64,000 nt of DNA from Acinetobacter sp. C26M (GCF_023702675.1 NZ_CP098478.1:2046001-2110000); one strand, 5' to 3'; shown: positions 50,723-59,718, numbered from the stretch's first letter. Notes: generated by a model from the sequence alone, not told the origin. A program made the numbers and translations.

Positions 50723-51319
50723 TTAAATGATAAAATTATTCAACTTGCTTGAGTCTTTTTCCTGCTTCATAAAAACAATCTCATCTACCGATGCACAAAT
50801 CATAATTTCATCTCCAAGAGACCACTCTGCTACTCTGGCCGCTAGAGCAGCTGGCACACTCTCTGAACCTGGTCCTGCCGGCACATCATAAGTTGCATGG
50901 GCATCATGCGGTAACCATACCGCATAATCTCGCGCTAAAGCAGCACGCGCTGTTGCGGCAACGCACATCTCTGATAAAACACCACATATGGCTAAAGACT
51001 TCACATTATGGTCATCTAAGATCTGTTGAAGTGATGTTCCTTTAAAACCATTATCTTCACTTTTCCGTATAATCACTTCATTAAGCTGTGGAGAAAAAAA
51101 TAACTCCCAACCAATTTGATATGGCTCATCTAAAGTACCAATCTCCCCATCATTTTGCAGGAAAATCACTGGCGCATGCGCAGACCTTGCTTTAGTAAGT
51201 AAAATACGGATTGAAGCAATCAATTGCTTTGATGCAGGCACAGCTTCCGCACCTGATACAAAAGCATTTTGCATATCTACAACAATCAAAGCGTCAACAA
51301 TATGTGCTTGAATTGAAAT
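50723..51319 (-). CDS. Isochorismatase-like cysteine hydrolase, possible ATT start
   Basis: An enzyme of the isochorismatase-like family: catalytic Asp in ALIVVDMQNAFVSG, a Lys in EVIIRKSEDNGFKGT and Cys in CGVLSEMCVAATARAALARD. The coding frame is open upstream without any ATG until inside the enzyme. A TTG at 51289 has no ribosome site. An ATT at 51317-51319 has a perfect GAGGAG 6 nt upstream and gives the N-terminus (M)SIQAHIVDALIVVDMQ, like related proteins. I therefore place the start there (198 residues). Substrate unknown: nicotinamidase, ureidoacrylate and isochorismate types are all possible. Confidence 0.7.
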   Translation of the reverse strand: MSIQAHIVDALIVVDMQNAFVSGAEAVPASKQLIASIRILLTKARSAHAPVIFLQNDGEIGTLDEPYQIGWELFFSPQLNEVIIRKSEDNGFKGTSLQQILDDHNVKSLAICGVLSEMCVAATARAALARDYAVWLPHDAHATYDVPAGPGSESVPAALAARVAEWSLGDEIMICASVDEIVFMKQEKDSSKLNNFII

Positions 51320-51362
51320 AGCAGTCTCCTCTACTGATCCAAGATCAATTTAGTTATAGGTC

Positions 51363-51656
51363 TTATTTAGTATTCACATCAATTTTGAAAATCTTTCCAT
51401 TACAAACCAAGACGGTATAGATCTGCATATCAATTTCATAAACATATTCTGTAGCTTCACATGAGCGACGACCTTCTTTGTGAATGAAATATCTTGGGTA
51501 AGATTTTCCCATTTTTCTAAGTAAATCGCTTTCGCTATCCCCTAAATTAACAAGTTCATAGGATGAGCGCATTGAGTTTGTGTCTCTAGCAAAAGTAGCT
51601 GTTGTTATTAAAACTGAAATTATTCCAAAAATTATGTAATTCATTTTATAAACCAT
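51363..51656 (-). CDS. DUF2845-like small exported protein
   Basis: A 97-residue precursor with signal peptide (NYIIFGIISVLITTATFARD). The mature part contains MRSSYELVNLGDSESDLLRK, the pattern of DUF2845 proteins (short basic start, then GDS). Two Cys (SCEATEY and LVCNGK) may form a disulfide. An internal ATG at 51642-51644 is an alternative start. Role unknown. Confidence 0.65.
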   Translation of the reverse strand: MVYKMNYIIFGIISVLITTATFARDTNSMRSSYELVNLGDSESDLLRKMGKSYPRYFIHKEGRRSCEATEYVYEIDMQIYTVLVCNGKIFKIDVNTK

Positions 51657-51958
51657 TTGTTCTTCGTATGGTCAATTTACCAAACGGTTAAAACAAAGTC
51701 ATTAAAAGAAAGCTTTCCTGTTGATTTCTGTTTTAACCTGCCTATTCATAAAATTTATAGACAAGATGGAAGTACAAGAAATAATCAAACCTATTTAGCA
51801 AATTGGAAAATTATTAGCACTCAGCTTTTCAATTCCATATAGCTATCTCTTGAGGGGAGTTATTTATAAAATCCGTGTTTCAGTTTACAGACTAAAGTAT
51901 ACAAATTATTGTTTTTTCTATATAACAAGAAATGAACCTTCAAAAATGAGCATATCCA

Positions 51959-52402
51959 ATGAAGTCTGTAAGACTTTTATACGTAAGTAAAATTAAGAAT
52001 ATTGACTCAAACTTAAAAACTGATTTGATTAAAATCCTCGATGAAGCCGTAGATTTCAATTATCGTAATAATATTAGAGGTGTCTTATATTATGGTCATG
52101 GATATTTTGTACAATGCTTAGAAGGTCAAAAAAGCCTTATTGATGATTTGTTTTATAATAAAATTGTGAAAGATCAACGTCATATCAATTGTGAAATCCT
52201 CTATTACATAGAGTGTGAGAATCAATTCTTCTCGCAATGGTCTATGAAATTTTCACCAATTAACCAGAATATCTCAGATTTTTTCATGAAGTATCATTTA
52301 GAAGAATTTAACCCATATCTACTAACAGCCGAGACAGTTGAAAAATTTGTTTCTGTTTTAGCTGGTGAACCTGAATATGATGTAAAAACTTATATTTCAT
52401 AA
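51959..52402 (+). CDS. BLUF-domain blue-light photoreceptor (BlsA-like)
   Basis: A 147-residue protein consisting of one BLUF domain (1-95) and a short C-terminal extension. The flavin-site residues are all in place: Tyr8 (RLLYVSKI), Asn and Arg in NNIRGVLYYG, Gln in YFVQCLEGQ, and Trp/Met in SQWSMKF. There is no output enzyme, so it must signal by protein contact. In Acinetobacter BlsA, a protein of this size, light controls motility and iron uptake through Fur and other partners. It is a single gene with about 115 bp of free upstream sequence. Confidence 0.9.
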   Translation: MKSVRLLYVSKIKNIDSNLKTDLIKILDEAVDFNYRNNIRGVLYYGHGYFVQCLEGQKSLIDDLFYNKIVKDQRHINCEILYYIECENQFFSQWSMKFSPINQNISDFFMKYHLEEFNPYLLTAETVEKFVSVLAGEPEYDVKTYIS

Positions 52403-52530
52403 ATGTAAAACATTCGATCTGAACTAAAAACTAAATTGGTAAAAGATATCTCTACTAATCTTTTACCAATTGGAATAAAGTTTAACAAAAATAAATTGAA
52501 GTCATTACCCAACAGTGCTTTTATAGTACA

Positions 52531-52603
52531 TGAAGAGGACGACCTCTTTATTCAATTTTTCAAGCTTTAGGACGACCTAAAATATTAATAATGAGGTGTC
52601 GAA
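52531..52603 (+). promoter_or_regulatory. Guanidine-II (mini-ykkC) riboswitch before sugE
   Basis: Two consecutive hairpins with identical loops: AAGAGG-ACGA-CCTCTT (52533-52548) and TTTAGG-ACGA-CCTAAA (52566-52581), 17 nt apart. The ribosome site GAGGT follows (52593-52597). Paired stems with ACGR loops are the defining feature of the guanidine-II riboswitch, and the downstream gene is a SugE/Gdx guanidinium exporter. Confidence 0.93.
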
Positions 52604-52921
52604 ATGGCTTGGGCTTATCTAATTTTAGCTGGTATTTTTGAAATCGTATGGGCATATTCTATGAAAATGTCTGATGGTTTTAGCAAACTTACGCCCAGCA
52701 TCATTACGATCGTATTCATGATCCTAAGCTTCGGTTTATTAGCTGTTGCAATGAAAACGCTTCCTTTAGGGACTGCCTATACGATTTGGGTAGGTATCGG
52801 GGCTGTTGGTGCATTCCTGATTGGGATCTTCTTGCTTCATGAACCAATGGGATTTTTACGCCTATTAGCCGCCACCTCCATCATATTTGGTGTGGTACTG
52901 ATGAAAGTAACTTCTAACTAG
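52604..52921 (+). CDS. sugE: Guanidinium exporter SugE/Gdx (SMR family)
   Basis: A 105-residue small multidrug resistance protein with four membrane spans. The catalytic Glu13 lies in ILAGIFEIVWAYSMKMSDGF, and TLPLGTAYTIWVGIGAVGAF and GIFLLHEP match SugE/Gdx rather than EmrE. These antiporters export guanidinium ion in exchange for protons. The riboswitch directly upstream supports this substrate. A weak stem (GCTC/GAGC, 52938-52953) after the gene may end the transcript. Confidence 0.93.
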   Translation: MAWAYLILAGIFEIVWAYSMKMSDGFSKLTPSIITIVFMILSFGLLAVAMKTLPLGTAYTIWVGIGAVGAFLIGIFLLHEPMGFLRLLAATSIIFGVVLMKVTSN

Positions 52922-53045
52922 TTTAGGTCGTATAAAGGCTCTCATTCGGGAGCTTTTATAATACTTTTAAACAGCAAGATATCCCCTATTGTTCTAATCC
53001 CCAAGAACCAATAAAAAGTCGCTTTGAGTATTCTGCATTAGTCGC

Positions 53046-53159
53046 TTAATTTGGATTAATAAAATAGAAATATACAATCAGAGTAGCTAGCAGAATGCTC
53101 GCAACTGTTAAATAAAAACCTGCAGTATTGAAGCTTTTCAAGAATTTCAAAATAGTCAT
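53046..53159 (-). CDS. 37-residue single-span membrane peptide A
   Basis: ATG 53157-53159, TAA 53046-53048. It starts MTILKFLKSFNTAGFYLTVA, continues with a hydrophobic segment and ends FYFINPN. It is a close paralogue of the peptide encoded at 54081-54194 (same length; about three quarters of residues equal). The two flank the lysozyme gene on the same strand. Conservation between the copies argues that both are real genes. A holin-like or membrane-stress role is possible; I know no family name. Confidence 0.65.
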   Translation of the reverse strand: MTILKFLKSFNTAGFYLTVASILLATLIVYFYFINPN

Positions 53160-53389
53160 ATTTCGCAAAATATTGATAAGTTAAGAGAATTATCACATAA
53201 TTTCACGCTAATTCAAATTTCAACCGAACAAAAAACAACCACTCACCTGTTTTAATTCTTGCCCAAAAATTTAATAAGTATCAGGTGTTTTTTACTCCCT
53301 TTGTAAATACTACCACTTCAATAATACGCTTTTATAAATCTCTTCATTCATAATGATTTTTATAAAATAATCAATCATGTAAACAATAG

Positions 53390-53971
53390 TTATACCTTTA
53401 AGAATAAATTTCGTTCCACTTCACGACGTCTAACCAACCCTTTTAGAATTTTCCCTCCACCTTTATTCCACACATGGAATTGATCTGCTGCACCTACATA
53501 GTCACTTGCATTTAGTTTTTTCAGAAGAGTAGAGTTTTTGAAAGCTGTTTGCCCAATGTTATAAGTCAAAGAAACTAGCGCATCGAATTGATTTTGAGAC
53601 AGTGCAACAGTTACTGCATCGTTGACAGTAGACTGAAATCGATTCAAGTCATGTTGAAAAAAGAACTCTGCCTGCTCCAAACTACAATAATCGCTCTTCA
53701 CAACTCGAATACCGTTTGGATAAACAGCGGTGCCAAAACCAATGGTCCATATACCAGTACCGTCATCATAGGCTTGTAACTTTAAATCTTCAAAGCTCGT
53801 AATTAGGCGAATACCATCAACACTTATTGTCATTGCAGAATCAATACCAACCGCTTCAACAACATCGCTTACAGTTGCAATATTGCTTAATTTCTTATTA
53901 GCGTGTCTCTTTGCTCTGCTTAATCTGCCGATACCTATTTTTCTCAAGCAATCAAATATCGCTTTCATCAA
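53390..53971 (-). CDS. Phage-type lysozyme (glycoside hydrolase 24)
   Basis: A 193-residue muramidase. The catalytic Glu-Asp-Thr pattern of the T4 lysozyme family is seen in ITSFEDLKLQAYDDGTGIWT, then IGFGTA. Other family parts are QNQFDALVSLTYNIGQTAF and GLVRRREVERNLFL. The N-terminal 50 residues are basic and without a signal peptide, so release needs a holin or lysis. No other phage genes are close, so it is a captured endolysin or prophage remnant. Confidence 0.85.
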   Translation of the reverse strand: MMKAIFDCLRKIGIGRLSRAKRHANKKLSNIATVSDVVEAVGIDSAMTISVDGIRLITSFEDLKLQAYDDGTGIWTIGFGTAVYPNGIRVVKSDYCSLEQAEFFFQHDLNRFQSTVNDAVTVALSQNQFDALVSLTYNIGQTAFKNSTLLKKLNASDYVGAADQFHVWNKGGGKILKGLVRRREVERNLFLKV

Positions 53972-54080
53972 GTATCCTTATGTACTCGCTATATCGCTTA
54001 CAAGTTATGGCGTCCAATGAAATAATGTTGATCAACGTACACAGCATCAAAATTACCCTGACACTTTCGTTCAACATTCA

Positions 54081-54194
54081 TTAATTCGGATTGATATAGT
54101 AAAAATATACGATAACAGTGGCTAGCAACAGACTCGCAATAGTCAGGTAGGATCCAATCGTATTAAAACTTTTCAAAAATTTTAGAATATCCAT
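54081..54194 (-). CDS. 37-residue single-span membrane peptide B
   Basis: ATG 54192-54194, TAA 54081-54083. The peptide starts MDILKFLKSFNTIGSYLTIA, has one hydrophobic span and ends YYINPN. It is 110 bp upstream of the lysozyme gene on the same strand, and a paralogue lies 230 bp downstream of that gene. The pair plus lysozyme would fit a duplicated holin-like gene. Confidence 0.65.
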   Translation of the reverse strand: MDILKFLKSFNTIGSYLTIASLLLATVIVYFYYINPN

Positions 54195-54490
54195 AATTCA
54201 CTGTTTCTTCATAAAACGAGTTAATTATCACACATTCAATTATAAATTATGAGACGAGTTATGCTAAAAAATTATCATTTCGACTAAACCTTGGTCTAAT
54301 CTGAGTCAATATTGACGCTAACGCTAACCATGAAACACACCAGTCTTGGAACTTTAAGCACTCCCATCAAAGATTAGATTTTAAAAATTAAAGCTTAAGC
54401 TTATAAGAATTGCTAAATTCTCAAGATTCCTCTATGAGTGATGCTTCTTTTAGGCTATATGGTTTTGTTAAAATTTTTTAGCATCTAAAA

Positions 54491-54676
54491 TTATTCGATT
54501 TTCTTCCAAAAAATAACGGATAATTTAAACTCATGTTTAATTAAAAATGCACAAGCGATAAGACCAATACACACTGAAAATAGTGTTAAGTCTAAAAGTA
54601 CACTACTCAGTACAAGAATTATCAGTGCAAGTAAATTCAAAATATAAAAAACAACAACGCCGATGTTGTCATTCAT
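54491..54676 (-). CDS. Two-span membrane protein of unknown function (61 aa)
   Basis: From ATG 54674-54676, with GGGGA 5 nt upstream. Two hydrophobic segments cover most of the protein (VVVFYILNLLALIILVLSSV and LTLFSVCIGLIACAFLI), followed by a basic tail (HEFKLSVIFWKKIE). No recognised family. It is isolated in a gene-poor region next to the lysozyme and small-peptide cluster. Confidence 0.55.
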   Translation of the reverse strand: MNDNIGVVVFYILNLLALIILVLSSVLLDLTLFSVCIGLIACAFLIKHEFKLSVIFWKKIE

Positions 54677-54696
54677 TATGTTCCCCAAAACATAAT

Positions 54697-55541
54697 TTTA
54701 AGTGCATATAAAATAATTACATTACAAACTTTATACAATATGGTTTGATTATTGAATTTTACGCATAAGATCTATAGTTTAAATGGTTTTTATGTTACAC
54801 AATTTTACATTAATTAAGTTAATTAGAAATTTTACGTTCGTAGACCATTAAAAAGCCCACTCTTAGAGTGGGCTTCCCCTTAATTCTTTTTGCGCTGAAT
54901 GAAGGTTATTGTTGTTTAGTTTTTATAAAACAACAATGCAAATATAGATAAAAGTGTGACTTAAATCAACAAAATTATGCTTATTTCATAAATATTTAAA
55001 AGTTAATCTACACAATAAAACATGTACTGGCATTTATATTAGAGCTCAATCCAAAGCGTTTCCTGTGGTAACAGATTTGGCTATAAACACAAGAACCTAA
55101 GCACAATATTTCATATACAAATTTAATTAAAATAACGCATTACCTGATCGTAAACACGATAAATAAATAAGCACATTTTCAGATGGCTTTATGAAACATT
55201 AGTCTCTATCCAACGGGAACTGAAAACTTGAGCTGGTTGTCTTTTGTCTTTCCGTTCTAGAGATGTTTGATTCTGCTGTATGGATTTTTGTCGAGAGTCT
55301 CAGTCTGAAATTACATCTCTATTACGCGCCTTCTGTAATGAATTTAGTTGCTGCTCGTACTCTTTTCTTGCACATTCAAAGCATAAGTATCATTATTTTC
55401 AGTGGATATTGCAGTTTCACAACATCTGTATTTATAAGAAAATCATAATTTTTCTTTAACAATATCAAATAAGTAAAGTTATTTTTATATTTTACAATTC
55501 CTAAATAATTCTTTCAGATTTAAGTCGTAAGGGTTAAAGCA
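54697..55541. other. Gene-poor AT-rich stretch
   Basis: About 850 bp without a convincing gene. It contains one terminator (54853-54875). A 61-codon plus-strand frame at 55263-55448 lacks a ribosome site and looks like chance. No repeat or tRNA was noticed. Confidence 0.5.
54848..54876 (-). terminator. Terminator-like hairpin
   Basis: AAGCCCACTC/GAGTGGGCTT with loop TTA (54853-54875). The T run (TTTTT) follows in the leftward reading, so it stops transcripts from the right. Confidence 0.7.
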
Positions 55542-55826
55542 TCAAATACTTGGATTTCTATTCGTTATCTTATTCATCCTATCAGTACAATACTTATATT
55601 TCTCTTCTTTTGTTTCCATTCCAACTGTATGGATGCATGAACAAAAGTGAAGCACTTGCTGATATTCAATATTGTTTGGTACATCTACGCCATAACATTC
55701 ACTATCAATTTCACTTAATTTGGGCGCCATAATCCATTTACCTGTTAAAAATGGATAACCGAACCCGCCCACCACAATGATGATAAGTGTGAAAATAGGT
55801 AGATTGTTTTTAATAAATTTCAGCAT
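55542..55826 (-). CDS. Membrane-anchored Cys-containing protein of unknown function
   Basis: From ATG 55824-55826 a 94-residue protein: N-terminal anchor (LPIFTLIIIVVGGFGYPF) and a soluble part with four Cys (DSECYGVDV, HFCSCIH, KYCTDRM), which may be a small periplasmic disulfide or metal-binding domain. The ribosome site is weak. It stands alone in a low-density region. No family recognised. Confidence 0.55.
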   Translation of the reverse strand: MLKFIKNNLPIFTLIIIVVGGFGYPFLTGKWIMAPKLSEIDSECYGVDVPNNIEYQQVLHFCSCIHTVGMETKEEKYKYCTDRMNKITNRNPSI

Positions 55827-56263
55827 TATTTTGATTCTGAGCAAAAACCCACCTATTGATGAGCAATAATAAAATTAAAGAATTGCTTTCTGATTCACCC
55901 TAAAACGGTCGGCTGTTATTAGCAAACGCTTAAAGACCAAAGGCTCTCACACACCGTTTTCGCTTTGATAGCTAAATCATCGATCATATAATTATATAAT
56001 TATATAGCTGTACAACCAAATAGAATAATACAAAATCAATTTATTATAATTTGTTGTTTTACACAAAAATTGAAAAGCTATTGATATATAAAACTTTTCT
56101 ATATTATAAGGATGAATTATGGAGTAAAATTACACTCGTACTATACAGTTTCATTGATATTTCATTAATAAACCTTATATTGGTATATACGTAGCAATCA
56201 AATGCCATATGAATAAATTCCATACAGCTTTGATTTATACTTTTTTGATTAGAGGAACACCTC

Positions 56264-56533
56264 ATGAATAAATTGATGGTTGCAGTATTTGCTGGTTTAG
56301 TTGCCTTAACAGGTTTTAGTGTACAAGCTGCAACACCAGAACAAGAATGTAAAAAGTTACAAGATGACTCTAACCTGATCTATGCATCTAAAGGATTCTG
56401 TTTCAAAGACGCTGATGCCAAAGCTAAGTTCGGAAATGAAAATTGCCACACAACTAAGCCGAAGTTCTCTGACAAAGAGCAGCAACGTCTTGATGAAATT
56501 AAAGCTCGCCAAAAAGAGCTAAACTGCAAATAA
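56264..56533 (+). CDS. Small exported protein with YARHG-like motif
   Basis: An 89-residue precursor: signal peptide MNKLMVAVFAGLVALTGFSV with cleavage at VQAA. The mature part has NLIYASKGFCFKDADAKAKF, which follows the YARHG-domain pattern (Tyr-Ala-x-x-Gly-x-x-Phe), and KFSDKEQQRLDEIKARQ at the end. Three Cys may bridge. GAGGAACACC before the start is a good ribosome site. YARHG proteins are extracellular with unknown role. Confidence 0.65.
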   Translation: MNKLMVAVFAGLVALTGFSVQAATPEQECKKLQDDSNLIYASKGFCFKDADAKAKFGNENCHTTKPKFSDKEQQRLDEIKARQKELNCK

Positions 56534-56632
56534 GCTGTTCTATATAGTGCTTTAAACGCTCTAGCTCACTCTCTAAATTCAGAGAGTGAATTTCAATTTT
56601 TTATTTTAAATGCGCCCTTTAAAGGATGAATC

Positions 56633-57046
56633 ATGGCATACGATGACCAAAATATTTTTGCACGCATCCTTCGTGGTGAATTACCTGCAATCAAAATCTA
56701 TGAAGATGATCAAGTTCTCGCGTTCATGGATATCATGCCCCAAGCAGATGGTCATGCTTTAGTGATTCCAAAAACTCCTGCTGTTACTTTATTGGACTTA
56801 CCTGCTGATGCTGCAGCGTATACCATTCAGGTCGTGCAAAAGATTGCTAAAGCAATGGAAACAGCATTGGAAGCCAAAGGCATTGTTTTGATGCAATTAT
56901 CTGGCGCAGCTGCTGGACAAACTGTACCTCATGTACACTTTCATTTGATTCCAAGTTCAGTGCATGAGCTTGGTCGCCATGCAGCAAAAATGGGTGATCA
57001 AGAAAAAATTACTGCGCTTGCTGAAAAGATCAAAGCTGCGCTCTAG
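56633..57046 (+). CDS. HIT-family nucleotide hydrolase/transferase
   Basis: A 137-residue protein of the histidine-triad family (HINT/Fhit-like). The triad is HVHFHLIP near residue 97, preceded by the typical [20 protein letters not shown] start. These enzymes hydrolyse AMP-linked substrates such as aminoacyl- or lysyl-adenylates. It is a single gene with a good ribosome site (AAAGGA) and a strong terminator behind it. Confidence 0.93.
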   Translation: MAYDDQNIFARILRGELPAIKIYEDDQVLAFMDIMPQADGHALVIPKTPAVTLLDLPADAAAYTIQVVQKIAKAMETALEAKGIVLMQLSGAAAGQTVPHVHFHLIPSSVHELGRHAAKMGDQEKITALAEKIKAAL

Positions 57047-57058
57047 TTTTTGATTTTT

Positions 57059-57089
57059 AAAAAGACGGAGTTTTACTCCGTCTTTTTTT
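57059..57089 (+). terminator. Terminator of the HIT gene
   Basis: AAAAAGACGGAGT pairs with ACTCCGTCTTTTT around a short T loop, followed by more T. Confidence 0.9.
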
Positions 57090-57299
57090 GCTTTCTAATT
57101 AAATGAAAAATAATAAGAAATATAATTATTACCAAATATGAATCGTCATCAAACTGTCATTTTTCTTTCACTTCTCTGTCACAAAGTTTACCGATACTGC
57201 ATACAAGTCAGTGAGCTATGTAACTTTATGTACATAAGCAAGCTCATAACAGTAACTAAGGCATCAGCCATTTACAAAAAGTGTTTTGGAGAAATCTCA

Positions 57300-58394
57300 A
57301 TGAAAAAATTGCTTCTTGCTGCTACTGTAGCAACTTTAGCCATGAATGCAGCGCAAGCAGCACCAACATTGTATGGTAAGCTCAATGTGACTTTAGACCA
57401 AATTGATAAAAATGGCTTTAAAGACGAAAGCGTAACAAAAGTAAACTCAAACGCTTCTCGTATCGGGGTAAAAGGCGAAGAAAAATTGACTGATAACCTT
57501 TCAGCAGTTTACTTGATTGAATGGCAATTTAATGCGGATGGTGATGGTGATCAATCATTCAGCAACCGTAACCGTTATGTAGGTATTAAATCTGAAGGTA
57601 TCGGTACTTTAAAAGTAGGTCAGTTTGATTCTTACTTTAAAAATGCAGCAGGAAACAACCAAGATATTTTTAACGATCACAATGAGCTAGATATGACAGC
57701 TGTATTAGCTGGTGAAGATCGCTTAAAGAACGTGATCGGTTTTGAAACTGATAAGAAACTGTTAGGTGGCTTAGCATTTAACATCATGTTCCAACAAGGT
57801 GAAGAATCTTCAGCTGCTGACAGTGCTGCTAAAGGTAAAAAAGGCAGCCGCGATGGTTTCGGTGATGGTGTATCAACCTCTATCACATATGAAAATAAGA
57901 ACATCGGTTTAGCTGCAGCTGTTGCAGGTAACTTTGGTGTAGCATCTAAATATAGCGCTTATAGCTTATCTGATATTTATACAGATGCAATTCGTGTAAC
58001 AGGCTCTTTAGACTTAACTCCTGCAGGTGTTGATGGCTTAGTGTTTGGTGCATTATGGCAAACTGCTCAACCAACTGATGATACTGTCACTACAAGTGCT
58101 GGCACTCCTGCAGTTGTGACTTCATATAAAGGTTTACAAGAAGATGCATATGGCGTAACAGCTGCATATACGATTCCATCAACACCAATCAAGTTAAAAG
58201 CAGAATATATCTCTGCAACAACTGAGTCTGATGGTCGTAAAGATCGTAAACAAGATCTTTATGGTGTAGGTGCTGACTATCAAATCAACAAACAAACGCG
58301 TTTCTACGGTGTTGTAGGTCAACAAAAACGTGATTGGTTAGTAAAAGATGATAAGAAAACTACAATCGGTTTAGGTATGGAATACAACTTCTAA
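57300..58394 (+). CDS. Gram-negative outer-membrane porin
   Basis: From ATG 57300 (GGAG 8 nt upstream; an earlier in-frame ATG at 57138 has no ribosome site and no signal peptide) a 364-residue porin. Signal peptide MKKLLLAATVATLAMNAAQA. The barrel starts APTLYGKLNVTLDQI and contains NRNRYVGIKSEGIGTLKVGQ, the typical PEFG-like region of the Neisseria/Acinetobacter porin family. It ends GMEYNF with the C-terminal Phe needed for assembly. It lies on its own between terminators. Confidence 0.92.
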   Translation: MKKLLLAATVATLAMNAAQAAPTLYGKLNVTLDQIDKNGFKDESVTKVNSNASRIGVKGEEKLTDNLSAVYLIEWQFNADGDGDQSFSNRNRYVGIKSEGIGTLKVGQFDSYFKNAAGNNQDIFNDHNELDMTAVLAGEDRLKNVIGFETDKKLLGGLAFNIMFQQGEESSAADSAAKGKKGSRDGFGDGVSTSITYENKNIGLAAAVAGNFGVASKYSAYSLSDIYTDAIRVTGSLDLTPAGVDGLVFGALWQTAQPTDDTVTTSAGTPAVVTSYKGLQEDAYGVTAAYTIPSTPIKLKAEYISATTESDGRKDRKQDLYGVGADYQINKQTRFYGVVGQQKRDWLVKDDKKTTIGLGMEYNF

Positions 58395-58413
58395 TTTGAA
58401 GTTCAAGTCATAC

Positions 58414-58448
58414 AAAAAATAAAAGGGCATTTTGCCCTTTTATTTTTT
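58414..58448. terminator. Bidirectional terminator
   Basis: A 16-bp stem (AAAAAATAAAAGGGCA and its complement) with a 3-nt loop between the convergent porin and DUF937 genes. Confidence 0.92.
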
Positions 58449-58458
58449 GCTGTTATTT

Positions 58459-59073
58459 TTACTTCTTTAAGAAACCACTCACCAAATTCAACACTTGCTG
58501 AATATCTTGATTGGCTTCTTGAGGATTGGTGCTATTCCCTTGTGGAGTTAAAGAGTCAATCACTTGTGGTAAAACAGAAGCAATTGCACCATAAATGGCT
58601 TGCTTAGGTGCTTGAGTTTGTTGTGCAACCTGCTCAACATCTTGATCATCAAATAAACTTTGAATGTTCTGTTCTGGAACATCAGCGGCATTCTGCTGTT
58701 GCGGATCAACCCAACTTTGCACTTGATTAGATAAACCTGCATTTTTCAGTTTATCCAATGCACCTTGTAAACCACCTTGTTTTTGAATCCAAGCTAACAC
58801 CAATGGTAAAACTGCAATCAATAAAGTTTGTGCGGTATTACCACCAGCTGCATTACTTTGGGTTGAAGTATTTCCACCACCCAATTGGCCCAATACTGAA
58901 CCCAAGATTCCCCCCAAACCACCTTGCTGGCTCTGTGTATTTTGTTGCTGCCCACCAAGTTGTCCTAAAACAGAACCTAAAATTCCGCCTAAACCACCCG
59001 CTTGGCCTGATTGTTGCTGACCGCCTAAAGCTTGCTTTGCTAAAATTTCAACAATGTTGGTTAAATCAGTCAT
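58459..59073 (-). CDS. DUF937/YidB-like Gln-Gly-rich protein
   Basis: A 204-residue low-complexity protein. GGLGGILGSVLGQLGG occurs twice (about residues 25-42 and 50-66), separated by Gln/Ser-rich linkers. The C-terminal half (SLFDDQDVEQVAQQTQ, then AIYGAIASVLPQVIDSLTPQ) matches the DUF937 domain. No signal peptide. The internal repeat suggests expansion and may vary between strains. Function unknown. Confidence 0.82.
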   Translation of the reverse strand: MTDLTNIVEILAKQALGGQQQSGQAGGLGGILGSVLGQLGGQQQNTQSQQGGLGGILGSVLGQLGGGNTSTQSNAAGGNTAQTLLIAVLPLVLAWIQKQGGLQGALDKLKNAGLSNQVQSWVDPQQQNAADVPEQNIQSLFDDQDVEQVAQQTQAPKQAIYGAIASVLPQVIDSLTPQGNSTNPQEANQDIQQVLNLVSGFLKK

Positions 59074-59219
59074 GACTTAAACTTTCCTTTGGAATTATTT
59101 ATCCAAAAAGCATACGCTGCTTTGAAAGTACAAAACAAAGTTAAATTGTTAAATTTTGCAAGAACTTGCAACACGCCCTCGCCGAATCTTATTTACCTAA
59201 AATGTAGGCATTTAAGGAC

Positions 59220-59681
59220 TTACCATCGAAATTTATTCCAATTTTCAGGATTCGCCCAGAACTTGGAGTTAAACCAATCAGGTACATGCTTATAAGTCAA
59301 AATATTAAATTGCCATAAAGCAAAATCACTGCCGTGTGTGGTTTTATCAATCAACTGAGTAAAGCCAAGCGAACGCAATAATTTTTCATCCCCCAATTTA
59401 CTGACGACCACAATTCGTTTTGCCATCAGGTCTCGTAACTTCACCAACAGCTGTGATTTCTGCGTTTCAGTGATGTTTTGCATTTCTTCTGTATCAAATA
59501 ATACAAAACCTAAATCATAACGCTGCGTAAATGGCAGACTTAAAAAGTCAGTTACGCTAAAATAATGCCATTGAATTGAAGCATTTTGGTCAATCTGCTG
59601 ACCTATACAAAGTGCAGTATGAATGGGCTGTTCTTGAGATAAATCGTCTAGCATAGAAGTGATGACATTTTGTTCAGCCAT
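59220..59681 (-). CDS. DUF6231-like conserved protein
   Basis: From ATG 59679-59681 (AGGG 8 nt upstream) a 153-residue soluble protein. The frame continues to 59735, but that part overlaps the divergent gene. Features are TALCIGQQIDQNA, RYDLGFVLFDTEEMQN and LMAKRIVVVSKLGD, an alpha/beta layout like a methyltransferase without SAM motif. It ends with many aromatic residues (PDWFNSKFWANPENWNKF). I recall this as a small family of Acinetobacter and relatives (DUF6231). Divergent from the DUF2797 gene. Confidence 0.68.
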   Translation of the reverse strand: MAEQNVITSMLDDLSQEQPIHTALCIGQQIDQNASIQWHYFSVTDFLSLPFTQRYDLGFVLFDTEEMQNITETQKSQLLVKLRDLMAKRIVVVSKLGDEKLLRSLGFTQLIDKTTHGSDFALWQFNILTYKHVPDWFNSKFWANPENWNKFRW

Positions 59682-59718
59682 AACTGCAACCCTTGATTGA
59701 AAAGATGAGAGTTTATTA

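Noticed and set aside
51657..51842. 61-codon plus-strand frame next to the DUF2845-like gene
   Set aside because: Begins opposite the start of the minus-strand gene, lacks a ribosome site and resembles no protein.
55263..55448. 61-codon plus-strand frame in the gene-poor stretch
   Set aside because: No ribosome site and chance-like composition.
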